Source: Zygnema circumcarinatum
Lineage: Eukaryota > Streptophyta > Zygnematophyceae > Zygnematales > Zygnemataceae
NCBI GenBank assembly: GCA_037447605.1
Contig: CM074809.1
Span: 1,717,607-1,781,606 of the forward strand
Direction: 5' to 3'
DNA length: 64,000 bases
The stretch's first letter is position 1; each line of letters opens with the position of its first letter. The position numbers and the translations under genes were made by a program. Positions 49,529 through 62,182 of this stretch are shown in pieces. Below the pieces are notes generated by a model. The model did not search any database. It saw only the letters and a list, made by a program, of their open reading frames with translations, and had not been told where the DNA came from.

Positions 49529-52500
49529 GCAAGCAAGCATGTCTGTTCGTTGCCTTTGCACTTCCTGTTATGGTTGTCCACGCCCTTTTCTCCTCTGGTT
49601 ATCCTAGAATCTGGAAACCGCCTGTGCGGAACCTTAGATTGGGAATCAAGTATTCAAGGGTAATGTCTGTACAACGCGTGGGTGAGATGAGAGAGAAAAA
49701 GCCATTTTCAGCAAAGCACGCTTGAAACAGAGCCGGTCAAAATTGCTGGGTACAGGCCCTGTCAAAGAGTGCATGAGCCGCCATGCCTTGTTCACAATGT
49801 CTGCTGCCTCGTCGCCGTCTGAATTGATATGTCTTGCGCAGTGTTGCAGTCACTCTCTCTACCAGCCGATAGGCAGAGATGCTGATCTGGGCACCTGCTG
49901 CTGCTTGGAGCTTGGGGAGTGCTGCAGGCTGAGCAGGCGCTGGGGCCCTCTGCCACCTTGAAAGTGCGCTGCCGGCTGCCGGCTGCAACCTGCTGTGCGT
50001 GGGAGGACCACTGGAGTTCAATGTTGCACGCTCTGCGAGCGCTTCCCTCCTTCATCAAGGTTAATGGAACGGTCCGCTTTGAGAGCAGTCTGTTTCCATC
50101 CGAAACTATTTTTACGATGGCAATTGATTGATTTCAAGCGCGTACATACAGAATTCTCATTCCATGTTTGGATGTGGAATACGTAGCATAGTTCCTGTTA
50201 GCACTCGGTACTGTACTGTTGCGATATTTGAAATTTTATTTAAAAGACTTGACTTGACTTGTGTGAAGCAAAAGTAAACACACGCAGAATTTAGAAAGCT
50301 TCTCAAGTTTACATCGTCTACTCCTTGCTTTTTTTGGAGAAGTTCACAGCGGCTAGAGTGCCAAATTTGTTGACAAGATAGCGCACATTGACACTTCTCG
50401 GTAAATCCCTTAAGGCTGAACATTGCCCGCTAGTTCGATACGTCGTGCTCAGTCCGGTTGGACACTTTCGGATGTTTGTATGGTTCTGTTTATGCTTGTG
50501 CTTATGGTTATGTTTAAGCCTTCATGTGAGCCTTTACGTCACAAACGTCGTAGAAGTCTTTCTTTGTGAACCTTTGCATATTTTTTGTTGTATTTTGAAT
50601 TGTCTTCCAGGTAGCGTGCTGTTTGAGAGAGAAGAAAATGGAGGTATTGGAAAAGCTTTGAGGAAGGGCAACATCCATGTTTCAAAAACGTGGATGGAGG
50701 CTGAAGTCACATTCAAAGCGCAAGAGTTACTGGACGAAGAATATATGAGAAGCGTTATTAAAAAGCAAGGAAAGGAATCGCATCGAACTCACGATGGCGA
50801 GGCCATCAAATGTACATGAACAAAAGCAGCATGTGGAACCACGAGGGACTGGCCGCAAAGGACCTAGGTACAAAAGATAAAAAACGATTCAAAAAGAACT
50901 TTTTACATTTTTGTTGCTCGAAAAAAAAAAAGGTTGATTTTTATGTTCTAGGAAGACAGTTTCTGGTCGTACCTTGGCGTTGTTCCTGGCGTTGTTCCTG
51001 GCGTTGTAGTCGGCTTTGACCTCAGGTTTCCTCGCTGCGTTGCTCTTGTCTCTGTGTTCCTTGTGTTTTTTGCATGTGTTTGACACTTCTGCGTTCTTTT
51101 TCCAGTGAATCTCCTCTTTGGTGCACTCTTCCGTGATGAATGCACCCAAATCGCTAAGACTCTGTTTTAGAAATTTTGAATGTTGCCAACGATAAGTCAC
51201 AGGTATGCGTCGCTTCTCTTCTCTCTACTCTGGTTGTGAAGGCATAGCTCCTTGCATTCGCAGGCGAAAAAAATGAAGCCCAGTGGGAATAAAATTTCAT
51301 GTGGACAAGGTGCGGAAAAGCAGTCATGCATTTCGAAGGCAGCTCAATCACAGCCAACGGTAAAACTGAACAAAAAATCCGTTTAAAGAACAGCACATGT
51401 ATAGAAAGGAGCACTGCAAATCTCGGTGACCTCAGCTGGAGGCCTCTCTTGGTCAGCAGCTGTGCGCCCCCCATCCCCCCCCCCCCCCCACCACCACCAC
51501 CTACTTATTGCAGCTGCGCTGTGTATGACCAAAATGGGATGCTACCTCTTGCCGAACGGGAGAAGGGAGGAATAAGTGGACGTCTGAACTGATGCGGAAC
51601 TTGGGAGGGAACTTGTTGAGCTCTCTGCTCGGCATATTTCCCTCCCCCTCACTTCAAGCAGAGTGAAAGAAGCCTAGCTCCTTGGCCGCTTTCGATTGGG
51701 CGAATCCGAGCGCCGATGTTTTTCCACGTTGTTTTCACGATTCCTGCAGCCTTCCCAAATAGTTCCCAAATTTAGCCAATCCTTTGTCAACTCGCAATCC
51801 TAACAGCTAAAGCACACAAAAAGTCACTGCGACAAAATTATTCACAACATTCCTGTTGACACTATTCTCCTATTCATAGGGACATTTAAGCATCTAGCAC
51901 AGAAATAAGGAGAATATGGTAGTAACTGTCATTGTTGATGTTGGGCACTAGGACAATGCACAATCCGCAGATTCACATACAAAGGCGGGAAAGTTATGCA
52001 CACGCATGCATATACATGTGCGTACACATAGAAATGCATGGGGAATTCTGATTGGAGCTCACCTGTCACAAGAAGGACAAGAGAGGTTGAAAGAACCAAA
52101 TGGTGAGTATTTCTGCTGACTACGCAGGCCCGAGTGCGAGCACAGTCATCAGGCAACATGCTCCGCCCCTCTCATCCACCCAGGCTGTCCCCGCAAGAAA
52201 AAGGGGGAGAGGGGAGGAGGAGACGAGAGGGCCAAGCTCTGCGTTGCTGTGCACATAGACCTTTTCCCATCCATGGAATTTCTGACAATACTCGCGGCAT
52301 GTCATTCCCAGTTAGTCTGTGCCAGTGTTCTCTGCTCATTGGTTGGAAAGAATTTCACTGTTCTGCGCCGCGCTCCCCTTACTGACGGTAAAGCAGCAGA
52401 GGAATACCAACACTAGGGAAAGAATAGGGAGACGACTGTGGGCTTAAATTTGGGACGACTGAGGGGGATGAGATTGGATTTTGTTGAAAAGTCGATCGTG

Positions 52501-52642
52501 CAGGTTCAGCTCCAATCATATGGAGGGTTCGTCGGCAGCACCACCCCCAAACACACAACCAGATAACCCTCCAAATACCCCCCCACAGGCGGGACCCGTT
52601 ACAGGCAGATTACTCTCCAGAAGCTTGTGGTAAACACACTAC
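49529..52642. other. Intergenic region between convergent QSOX and RS-protein genes
   Basis: No further gene recognised. It should include the QSOX 3' untranslated region and the last exon of the minus-strand RS-rich gene. Two acceptors could start that terminal exon: one after TTCTTTCCCTAG (exon from about 52417 downwards) and one after a long pyrimidine run ending GGGGACAG (exon from about 52185 downwards); both reach a stop within a few codons. Other content is a repeat copy at 50790-50875, a 12-base tandem (GGCGTTGTTCCT) at about 50977-51005 and a C-run at about 51470-51490. Confidence 0.45.
50785..50905 (+). repeat. Dispersed repeat copy
   Basis: Carries the same ordered motifs as the copies near 14400 and 35255-35525: CACGATGGCGA, GGCCATCAAATGTACATG, GAACCACGAGG and CTGGCCGCAAAGGACCTA. 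It lies downstream of QSOX. The adjacent plus-strand frame from about 50620 may be part of the same decayed element, but I cannot identify it. Confidence 0.55.
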
Positions 52643-55600
52643 CTTGCTGACGACCTTGGCGACATGGACCGTGACCTGGAAGGACTGCGTCGATGTGACG
52701 ACTTCCCTTTCCTGCTGCGCCTGCTCATGGGACAAGACAAAACTCAATCCCCACGGGGCGTACAACTAAAAAAACAATTATGTTTGGTAGCTTGTCGAGG
52801 TTGGTGTGCTCTTCACATACATAGTCCATTCCCTCCTTGACGCTCCTTTCTCTCCCGTTTTCCCGGCAATATGCACCCCATGAAGTATGACAACTGCCAA
52901 TGCTTTGAAACTGATCACAGACTTCTTAATCAAGTCAACTTAGTAACCAGGCCAAGACATTCCTTTTGCGCCTTGCATTGCCTATTGAAAGACAACGTGC
53001 ATGTATCCCTCACCTCCTCGTCTCGGGTGAGCTGTCAGATGGGCTCCTTGACCGCCTCCTCTGTTTCTTTCTCTCCTTCTCCCTTTTTTCATCTAAGTCT
53101 TCTACTTGCCGTCGAGAAGACTCCCGTCCCTCCCTGCCAGTCCTTTCGCTTCCCTTTTCCCTTTCTCGACTATCCAATCGATCTTCCTCCTTGTGGTGGT
53201 CCCATTCATCCCTCCTTTTGCCTTTATCTTTCTTCCCCTTCTCTTTTTCATAATCCCTATCTCTTCTCTTGTCGAAATCCTTCTCCGACCGCTTCTCACT
53301 CCCATGTTTCCAATTTTTCTCACTTTCATCCCTGAGCTTCTCAATGTTCTCTTCTTCTGAATCATCTTCGTTTTCCTTCTCCATTTCCTTTTTCTTTCCC
53401 TTGTATCCTCTCTCTCCTTCCACCCCGACCGCTTTGCTCCGATCTCCCTTTTCTCCCTCCCTAATTTTCCCTTTTGACCAATCCCTGTCTCTGCCCAGGG
53501 CCTCTCTCTCTACGCCCAACCCTTCTGTGTCTTCCACCCTTACTTTCGACTTGCCACTCTCCCCTTCCTTGTCAGTAGTGGGTGCCTCCATTTCTCTTAT
53601 CCTCTCCTTGAGCTTATCCCGGCTCCTTTCTGCCTTGACTCCATCCTCCTCGTTCGCCTGTCTCATCTCCCTTCCATTCTCTGTATCCCTCACTCGGCTC
53701 TTTGAAACCTCTTTTTTTTTGTCAGCCTTGTCGGTGTGTTGGCCGACTGCGACTCTCACCACAGTCTCCTTATCGCTTCCACTATCCATCTCGTCATCAT
53801 CCATTTGCTTACTTTTCCTACCTCTCTCCCTGTCCTCGTTCGATTGTCCTCCTTTGCTTCTGTCCTTCCCATGTTCTCTCCCTCTTTTCCTATCCTCCCT
53901 CTCACTGTCTTTTCCACCCCTCTTTCTGTCTCTGACCCGCTCCCTCTCCTCATCCTTGCGTTTCTCTCGCTCCCATTCTTTCTCTCGTCCCCTCTCCTCA
54001 GGCTCCTTCCGTTTTTCCTTGGAACCTCCCTCCCTTTGTCTCTCCTCTTCAATTCTCCGCTTCCTTTTCGCACCTTCCTTCTCATCCTCATCCCTCCCCG
54101 TCGTTTCTCTCTCCCTCTCCTCATCACTTTCTTTTTCTCTCTCCCACACCCTTGCCTTCTTCCCTCTTGCCTCCCTTCTGGCTTCTCTCCTTGCTTCTTC
54201 TACATTTGCATCCTTCTCTCCCTTAGCTTCCTTGACTTCTTCTATGTCATCCCTTTTCTCATCTTCGACCTTTCCCTCTCGTTTCTTCCCATCCATTTTG
54301 TGGTTTGCCTCCGTTATGCTGGCTTTCCTCTCCTCAACCATCAAATCCTCCAGAATATCACCGTCTGTCAGCTCATCTTTCACGTGTGTTAACTTCGTTT
54401 TCGAACAGTGGACGTCGCCTCTACTCCTTTCTTTCTCTTCAACGAACTTACCTTTTTCCATGGGTAAATCTAATACCTCAAGCTTGCCTATTGAAGTCTG
54501 CATAGGTTCAACTTTGGCTTCTGGACTTGCCTTCCGTCTCATCTCCTCCACATTTTGGTCTCCAGCGGCCACACGACTTTGCCCCACTTGATCCTCTGTT
54601 TGCTGGCCCTTTTCTCCGTGTACATTCTTCCCCATCGCTGAATTTTCTTCCCTTGCATACATGTCCTGCTGTATCTGCCTCTCACTTTCACCCACGCTAC
54701 CCTGGCCTCGTTCATCTGCTTGCTCTGTGTTCCCCTCCTCATCCTCGTTGTCACTACCATAGTTCGCCAAGCCCAGCACATTTCCAGTTTTGGAACTAAC
54801 ATTGCCGCTGTCTTTGTCCTCTGGTTTGCGCTCTACTGTCTTGACAACTCGGCCCATCTGTTTCTTTGGAGATACCCACTCGGGCTGTGGCGACACTACT
54901 GCTACTTTTGAGTTCGCATGCACAGATGTGCTTCTGTCTTCTGACAAAGTTGGTGAGGAGGGTGACTGGTTTTTCCTTCGAACTGCAAGCAAGTTTCACC
55001 CCCCTAAACCTCGTCATGCACCCGGACAAAATGTGAACTCAAACGTAACTTGCAAAAAATGTCGTGGTTTTTCTCAAATTTATTCAATTTTAGTTCTATT
55101 CAAACTCACAAATGCAAGAACTGCAATCGTCCCTCGAAATATTTATGTCTGAACAAGAAGGTCTCGGCATTTTGTTGGTTTTCTATTGATGATTCTGCAC
55201 TGCCACTTAATGGACATAACCATGTTCTAAATTGCTGGTTCTATAGCATAAAATCGCATTACAAACAGCCATGCTCAGTATCCGGATAGTGACATCATGC
55301 AAGCACTTTCGGGTGCTGGGTGCACAACACAACATGCTGTTTGAGAACATTTCAAGAACCCTTCACACTCCGCATTCTCCATTCCTCTTACCCAATGACT
55401 TCTCCTCGCCTTCGTCCTCGTCAAGTTGCTCTTCGTCATACACTTCATTGGCAATCTCCTCGAACAGCTCATCTGTCACCTGCTAAAACCTCACCTTTAA
55501 GCTCAATAACCGCATGTGGTGCTCTAATGTGTAATGCAGCAATGCTATAAACTGAAAAGACAACACTGATATAAACTTGTCTGGTCAATGCCATAAATGA

Positions 55601-58600
55601 TCCAGTAAGTTTCACCACTTGAGGTGGAGCAAGAATTGAATCAAGGGAGACACCAGAAACGTGAGCTAGTGCTGCAAGGGCATCAACAACATCACCTCTA
55701 AATGCCTTCTATGAGATCCATTTCATCTTACCCAATGAAGAGACCGCTTCACCACAGTCGAACACAGGAAATTCGTAACAGTGACTGCACTTGGAATGTA
55801 AGCATGCATGAGGAACATTACCTTGAGAAGAATTTCAGTTAGAATTCGCTTGATCTCCAAATTCATGGCTTGCTGCCTCTCTGCCTCCGCCTCGTCCTAA
55901 GGCCCGACATGCAACCATACCATCAAGATTGAGAACAGCGCGTTTGACATGCTCGGTACACACAGCATATACTCTACAGAAGGTTACTTGAGCATTCACG
56001 TAAGTATGCTAAACAGAGACGACCATGGTGGAGAAGGCTGCTGTTCGTGAGAAAATCACGTTCGTGAATGTTCGTGAATGTTCGTGAATCCATCAGACGA
56101 AAACTGGCCAGTCTTTCATGGTATTCGATCGGTAAGAAGCAAAAAGCATTATCAGCCTTGTCCATACCCACCTCATCTTCACCACCACTGGCATCAGAAT
56201 CAGACTCCTTCCGATATTTCTTTCCCTCTCCCTTTGCATCAGCTGACACTTCTTCTCCAGTGGGCGATGCACTTCTCGCCGACGCGGTAGCTTCTGCTGT
56301 GGCTTTCTTCTTCTTTATTTCTTCTATTAGCCACGAAGGGAGCGCGGCCTGATTGCCAACATACAATGCCCCGTCTTTACCATAAAGATTCAGATCATCC
56401 ATGACATCTAATCTTTGGTACATTCCAAACCTAGATTTGGTGCCAACATGATGTATGACAAAGTCAATAGCTTTGCCTCAAACAACTATGTATTATACGA
56501 CGTGAACTACTACAGAGTCCGGTAGGCAAGCATGTAAGCAAATACTCTCCCACAAAACGTACCCGTTTTGGGCCGCGCTGCATCTCCAGATCATGTGGGT
56601 CTGTCATGAACTCTGGGCGCATAAAGCTCATGTCGGGTGCGAGTGGGATTCCTTCTCCATAACCAAATGCACCCATGACGTGAGCCCCGGGCCCTTGATA
56701 ACTGGGAACAAAACCTGACGAATTCATTGGTGGCGCTGGGATGGCAGCTGGCAAGGGCTGCGAACCAGAAAATGCCCAAGAATATTACAAACCATTTACC
56801 TTGTCAGAACAACAAGGTTTTCAGGTTTCTGTCGAAAACTGTGCAGAAATGACCTCATGAAACATTGAAGTAGTGCATTTACTACCTCGAAATCAAGTCG
56901 TAGACAATTCCATAACGACACAGCAAGGTTTGAGAATGTTAGCAGTGAACGACTTCAACGATGATATCAAATTCTTTCATGTACAGAAGAAAAGGACGAG
57001 TTAGAGAATGACACAGATCTTCCACGATGTTGCATGCCCCACATCGTCCTCGCAATTGTTTCTCAAAAAAGCCTAAGAGAGAACATTCTTGCCAGAAAAT
57101 TGCCAAGCCAGCGTACATCTCAAGGCCAGCCTATAGGCATAAATAGATCCCAAACTCCTTGAGACCCTGTCCTTGAATAAATGAACTTAGAAATGATCAA
57201 ATAATGATACCTTTACTTTTTCTGCTTCTTTGGTAATCTAGCCGCTGTATGAGTAAAGGGGATTGTATATGTTCAAGCTGTCTTGAGCACTGTAAGCTCA
57301 TAATGCTCTCCGAGGGTTTAAGGAAGGTGAAGCAGCAGGAAGATGCGTGTACCATATGCTGCTGAGGCATTCCTGACGTATACCCACCCGGAGCCCATCC
57401 AGGAGGGGGGCCGCCGGAGCCTCCCCCTTCATGTGCAATAGAATTTCCGATTGGAGGTCGGGCCCGCAAAAGAGGGGGTGGTGGAAGTAGCACTCCGGGT
57501 TGTTGGAACGGCCCTGCCTGCAGCTGCCCCTCAGGCTGAAACTGCTGATAGTGCAGGGCAAATTGATGTTGTTGATCGCCTTGTTGGCTTGGTTCCATTT
57601 GATGTGAATGATGGTGATGGGGAGGTGGAGGCTGATGCATGGAGGGCTGAAAGGTCCCGGGCGGAGGCTGCTGGTAATCCTGACCACCGTGATGATTGTG
57701 GCCATAATCTTGGGCTGGGAAACCATAAGGCTGAGAGGATACTGGGGGAGGGTATGGAACTTGCGATGGAGGCGGGCCAGGGGGGCGAGGAGGTAAAGAA
57801 TCTGAGGCTGCAGGTCCATGAGACTCAACTACAATAATACACCCACAATACGCGGCAACTTCAGCGAGACAACGCTTGGCCAGTAGGCCTACTCCTTGAC
57901 AGCTAAGCAGAGAGAATGAAAACATTTGCACTATATGTAAAGGTAGGCTATTGCTTTTCAACCGGAGTTAAAAGCCTCAGGTCGAGTGTCCACAAATTGA
58001 ATTCATAAAACCAGGACCGACAGCATCACCGATACAATTTCTCACAGAACTTGTTCGAACACTTACAAGAGTTAAGGCCTGACTCGGGCCTTGGTGCAGG
58101 CGTCTGTTCAGCCACAGCTACTGATGGGGGTCCACCAGGAGGTGGCGGAATTGATGTCTCCCAAGAGAAATCTGACGGCTCTGACATCCCATGAGCATCC
58201 GCCATTTGCTGCAAATTTCCTCGGTCTTGCTTCTGAAAGTGTGCTGCTTGTTGATGTTGCTGCTGCTGCTGCCAGCTCGCTATCTCCTCTTGCTGTCGAG
58301 TTGATGGCATGTTGAAGGCAGCGAACGGATCAACTCCTCCCTGAGGTCGACCACCTCTGTCAACTTCCGCTCGATTTTGGGCTTCCTGGGCAGCTTTTGC
58401 TTCAGCCCACTGTCGAGCCTTAGCGGCCCAATCTGGTGTAGCTTCAGCAGAAGGTCCGTATCCTGCAGCTGCAAACACAACCACCAGGCTTGTTGGTGGA
58501 AAGCTGCAAAAAACTTGTATAGGGGTGTCACTTGCATCAAACTCGGACCTAGGAGAAACTCAAGTTGTAAAACTACAAGTGGGCTTGACCAACTCTACCT

Positions 58601-59962
58601 AGAATGAAATATAGCTTCCTCACCATCACCATAATGGAAATCATAATGTACAAAAGGGAACTTAAGTCCAAACCTTGATTGGAAAACTGGTGCTGCTGCT
58701 GATGGTGCTGCGAAGCCCACTCACTACCAACGCCCCAACTCTGATAATACGAACAGCCATATTGGTATACATAAGTGTTAAGGATAAGACTTAGAGCTAT
58801 ATTTGATTAAGCAACGTCCTGTGCAAGTAGGAGGAAAGGAAAAGGATGAGGGAGGAAAGAGAATATAGAGGCAGTATATAAGAAACAAAAAGGCAGACCA
58901 TGAAGGCCAGCGTGAGAGAAGATCAACGACAAGATCAAAGAGAAGGAATTAGTAGATAGAAACGATAGGAAGGAGCAACAGAGAACTGGAAACGAAGGCA
59001 GATGGGGAAAAAAACAGTGAAAAAGACGGAAAACAAGAGGCTTGACAGAGCTGAAGACAAATAAAATAAATGATGGATAAAGAAGAAAGGGAAAAGGAGA
59101 GGGTGGACGGAACAGGAGAGAAGATCAGAGGAAAATACTAAACAGAATGAAAGGGACAGTGGATAAAGGAAAGGCAACGAATACAGTAGAGTTAAAAAAG
59201 GAAAAGGAGAAAATGAGAAAGACGGGAAAGAGATGAAAAACGGCGAAGAAGGGAGCAGAAAGCAGTGAAAGAGTCAAATCTCCAATTAAATAAATAGGAG
59301 ATACACGACCAGACATAGTTATGAGCTTTATGCACGATTGAGTCAAACCTCAGCCGATTCCTATACCGAAATTGTGTTTCTGACACTTAAAACGACAAAA
59401 CCGCCAGTTAAGTCATTGTTTTCGCTTCTCACTCGCGGCTTTACGTCTCAATTAGGGTTCTTACTACTCTTGATGATACACTACCTCAGTATAAAAGTAA
59501 ATCTGGCTAATTTAACCTCCATTCAAACAGCAGGATTCCGCAGAAACAGACACAAGAATTCGTACGTGGCCGGCAACATGCAGCAGGTAAAATAAGGCCC
59601 CTTGCCTATTCACACATGCCTTCTGAAACTGCTGCTTTCAACTCTGTAGTTGCATTGGGGATGCGAGGCAGTTCATGGTGCTGGAATACCTGCTGGTGTG
59701 AGCCATAAGAGTTCTGTGGAGGCATATATTGACGCGGAGGATAGTACTCCGGATGGCCATACTGCTGCGGTCCGTTATGCCATGCCTCCTGCTGCTGCTG
59801 CTGCTGCTGCTGCTCTGCATGATGATGTCCTCCCATTGCATGGCCTTCAGAGTACCACCGCCCTGGCGGCCCGACGTCCGGCGGCCTCTGCGGGCCTCCC
59901 ACGGAAGGGAGCGGCGCTAAAGGAGGCGCGTCCTGCTGACCTGCATGCTGATTGTCGGCCAT
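52643..59962 (-). CDS. RS/RE-rich nuclear protein, probable RNA-processing factor
   Basis: Exons in transcription order: 59962 to about 59620 (start MADNQHAG), 58740-58674, 58462-58067, 57828-57353, 56757-56546, 56430-56172, 55896-55822, 55479-55392, 54982-53014 and 52720-52643, then an unplaced short last exon. Phases agree from 58740 to 52643. The N-terminal part is Gln/Pro/His-rich with a Q8 run, and contains DWAAKARQWAEAKAAQEAQ. The middle has ALPSWLIEEIKKKK and NLEIKRILTEILLKVTDELF, which match a conserved plant protein I remember as uncharacterised. The 656-residue exon is almost entirely Lys/Arg/Glu/Asp repeats, followed by RSRSPSDSSPE and RRSPSRSRSMSPRSS, an RS domain typical of splicing-related nuclear proteins. 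Role in splicing or transcription is inferred from composition only. The stop at 53010 is bypassed by a good donor (AG/GTGAGG). Confidence 0.82.
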
Positions 59963-60405
59963 GGCTGCCGCGCCCGCCCGCTCACGCAGCAAGGGCGAGG
60001 ACGAGGGGAGGCATCGGGGCGAGGCGGCGGACGGCCATGGCCATGGACGGCGGGCGGGCTTGCACGGAGCCGCAGTTAGCCGTTGAACCGACGCTATCCT
60101 GTTCTATGGCGCGACTACAAGACATAGAACGTTGTCCCAGTGCAACTGGCGAGGGTAACTAGCGCACATGTGAATCCGTTGACTTGAGAACCCATGGTTC
60201 GTCGATGGAGATCACATAGTTCCTAACTCTGACTAGTCACTAACTACAAAGGGAACTTAGTCGTTTGTAAAGTCATTAGTCAAATTCTAAGTCCAGTATG
60301 TAGTCTAGTCATCTGACACCCACGCGGCGCCGTTGCGGCCCCCTCGCTGAGCCACGTGGCGCCACGACGGTTCAAACTTCGCCACGACTCTCCGTCGTTG
60401 ACTTT
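59963..60405. other. Upstream region of the RS-rich gene
   Basis: Contains the presumed promoter and leader of the minus-strand gene starting at 59962. It is GC-rich near 59965-60080 with a repeated GGCCATGGC palindrome. From 60310 to 60400 there are CCACGTGGCGCCACG-type motifs. No additional gene is visible. Confidence 0.4.
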
Positions 60406-60848
60406 GGGTCAGTTTCCATCAGCCCGTTTCGTAACGAGCTCATTACGGTCCACGTAGGACGCCGTTTTGCAGATAAAATGACGAGTTCCATCAAAACGCC
60501 GTTTTCCAATCAGCGATCGCCACGTGCACGATTTGAAGCGTCCGCCGTGGCCCACGTGCGGTTACCGTACGCGCGTCGCTGCCGACAGTTTTTTAGGGTT
60601 TGCAGGAGGCTTCCAGCCAGCGTGGCAGTCGCACGCTGCCGGATCTTTGGTAGCCACGTGGCGGCACGCGAATGGTCGTAATGGCGTTACACCCCTTCCT
60701 CCGGACCGTCCTGGGGAACGGTGCCTCGTTACCACGTGGCAGCCACGTCGGCGCCACGTTGGCGAAAACGGCCTCATGGAACCCATGGCCATGGGTCGTC
60801 GTCCATTACGACGCCACGTCGGAATAACGGGCTGATGGAAACTGACCC
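60406..60848. mobile_element. Small inverted-repeat element (443 bp), MITE-like
   Basis: The ends are perfect inverted repeats of 23 bases beginning GGGTCAGTTTCCATC. The arms diverge after that, but the interior stays rich in CCACGT and in short palindromes such as CCATGGCCATGGG. I could not find a clean target-site duplication at either edge. No coding capacity. The perfect ends make an inserted element the simplest reading, and the superfamily is undetermined. Confidence 0.6.
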
Positions 60849-62182
60849 TTGCCAAAACGACAAAAAGTGTGCCGTCACCCCGCCGCGGGGCTCCGCCTTG
60901 TGCGCCCTCACTGACTGACCTTGACCGACCGCGGGCCGCGGGAGGCTGCCACGTGGCCCGGACGTCGTCGTCCAGAAAGCCGCCCGGGACGGCCTCGCCC
61001 TCACACGCAGGGGCCGGAAGGGAAGGGGCGCCCCGCAGGGCAGGCCATGGCGGGGAAGGAACGGCACTCTTTTGGGTGGGTCCGTAACTCCATTGCTCAA
61101 CAAGCGGAGGCGGCATCCCCAACCCCAAGCTGGCTTGGCTCAGCACAAGATACTCCCTGGGTTCTGGAGGCATCCTATTTTCTCAATATCCTGAGTTGTA
61201 TGACTAACTTTACCTTCATGTTACACGTAGACTTGTTTCCCTTCTTACGCTGTGTCGGTCTCTCAATCAGTGCCGAGTTTGGTTGCGGCTGTCTCTCATT
61301 TGTATATGCAACTCGGCCGCATTCGACTGGTGATGATAAATGCAATCTGCTGGTTCTTGGGCTGCTACGCTTTATCACATTGCATTGCTTTGTCAGAACG
61401 TGGTCTCTTCCACGTGCGCACAAGCCATCTGAAGGATGCGCAGACTTGTACCATAACCACCTCGAGCCACAAACATTCACCAAACCTTAATCAAATCTGC
61501 TGTGACTTTCAAAACGTCGGAGCCTAATTGTGGCCGGTAAGATGTTCGTTAAGGCGGCAAGCGCGGCTGAAATACTTTGAACATCAAAGCGGGAAGGAGG
61601 CCTTTATGTGAGGGAGGCAAGGGAGCTGGGAAGTCAGATTGGTAAGGCCTGTTCCAGCCATTCTTTTGCTTTTTTTAATTGTTTTAATTACACCTCAAGA
61701 GGCCCGGGGCTAATCCCCGGCCGTCCCTCTTCACCCCAATGCACCAAGAGGTTATGAGCCCATTGTCTCAGGAAATGGTACAATGAGCCCAGAAAATATA
61801 TGAAAGACTAATGACCTAAATACAAAAGAATGCTGATATAACTAACATTACGCCTTTCCAACACTTCCGCAGAAATAATCAAAGTGGTCGAGAATCTAGC
61901 CATTTCTTTCACACCGTGAAGGAACTAACTAACTCGCTAAAAATTTTGCAAACCCACAAGCGCTTGGTTTCTTCGGTGCAGCAATTAAATGGGTTCTAAC
62001 TGGCTCTTCCCTCAAACAGCAGTAGCTTCTTCAGAAGATGTTTCTTCGACATCATCTGGAGAAAGTTGAACGATCATGGTAGCAGAACTTACCATTCTGC
62101 TTTCACCAATGTGAGCTGTGACGAACTGTGTCTGCACATGTTGGCACATGCTTTTGTGCCTCAAAACAGAAACAAATGATCT
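60849..62182. other. Intergenic region before the LrgB-like gene
   Basis: GC-rich to about 61090, then ordinary AT-balanced sequence. The right part should contain the 3' untranslated region of the minus-strand LrgB-like gene. I see no gene; open frames in the GC-rich part lack recognisable domains. A minus-strand acidic peptide ending at a stop near 62015 could be chance. Confidence 0.4.

Noticed and set aside
53010-53013. Stop codon at the end of the long RE-rich exon
   Set aside because: A strong AG/GTGAGG donor precedes it, and the next exon (52720-52643) continues in phase with an RS repeat, so the protein most likely goes on.
53269-54591. 440-codon plus-strand open frame, Ser/Leu/Phe-rich
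   Set aside because: It is the antisense shadow of the Lys/Arg/Glu-rich exon of the minus-strand RS-protein gene; composition follows from the purine bias and no domain is present.
62015-62100. Minus-strand acidic C-terminus-like peptide (DDVEETSSEEATAV then stop)
   Set aside because: Considered as an end of the LrgB-like gene, but that gene already ends in phase at 62183 with a conserved final helix.
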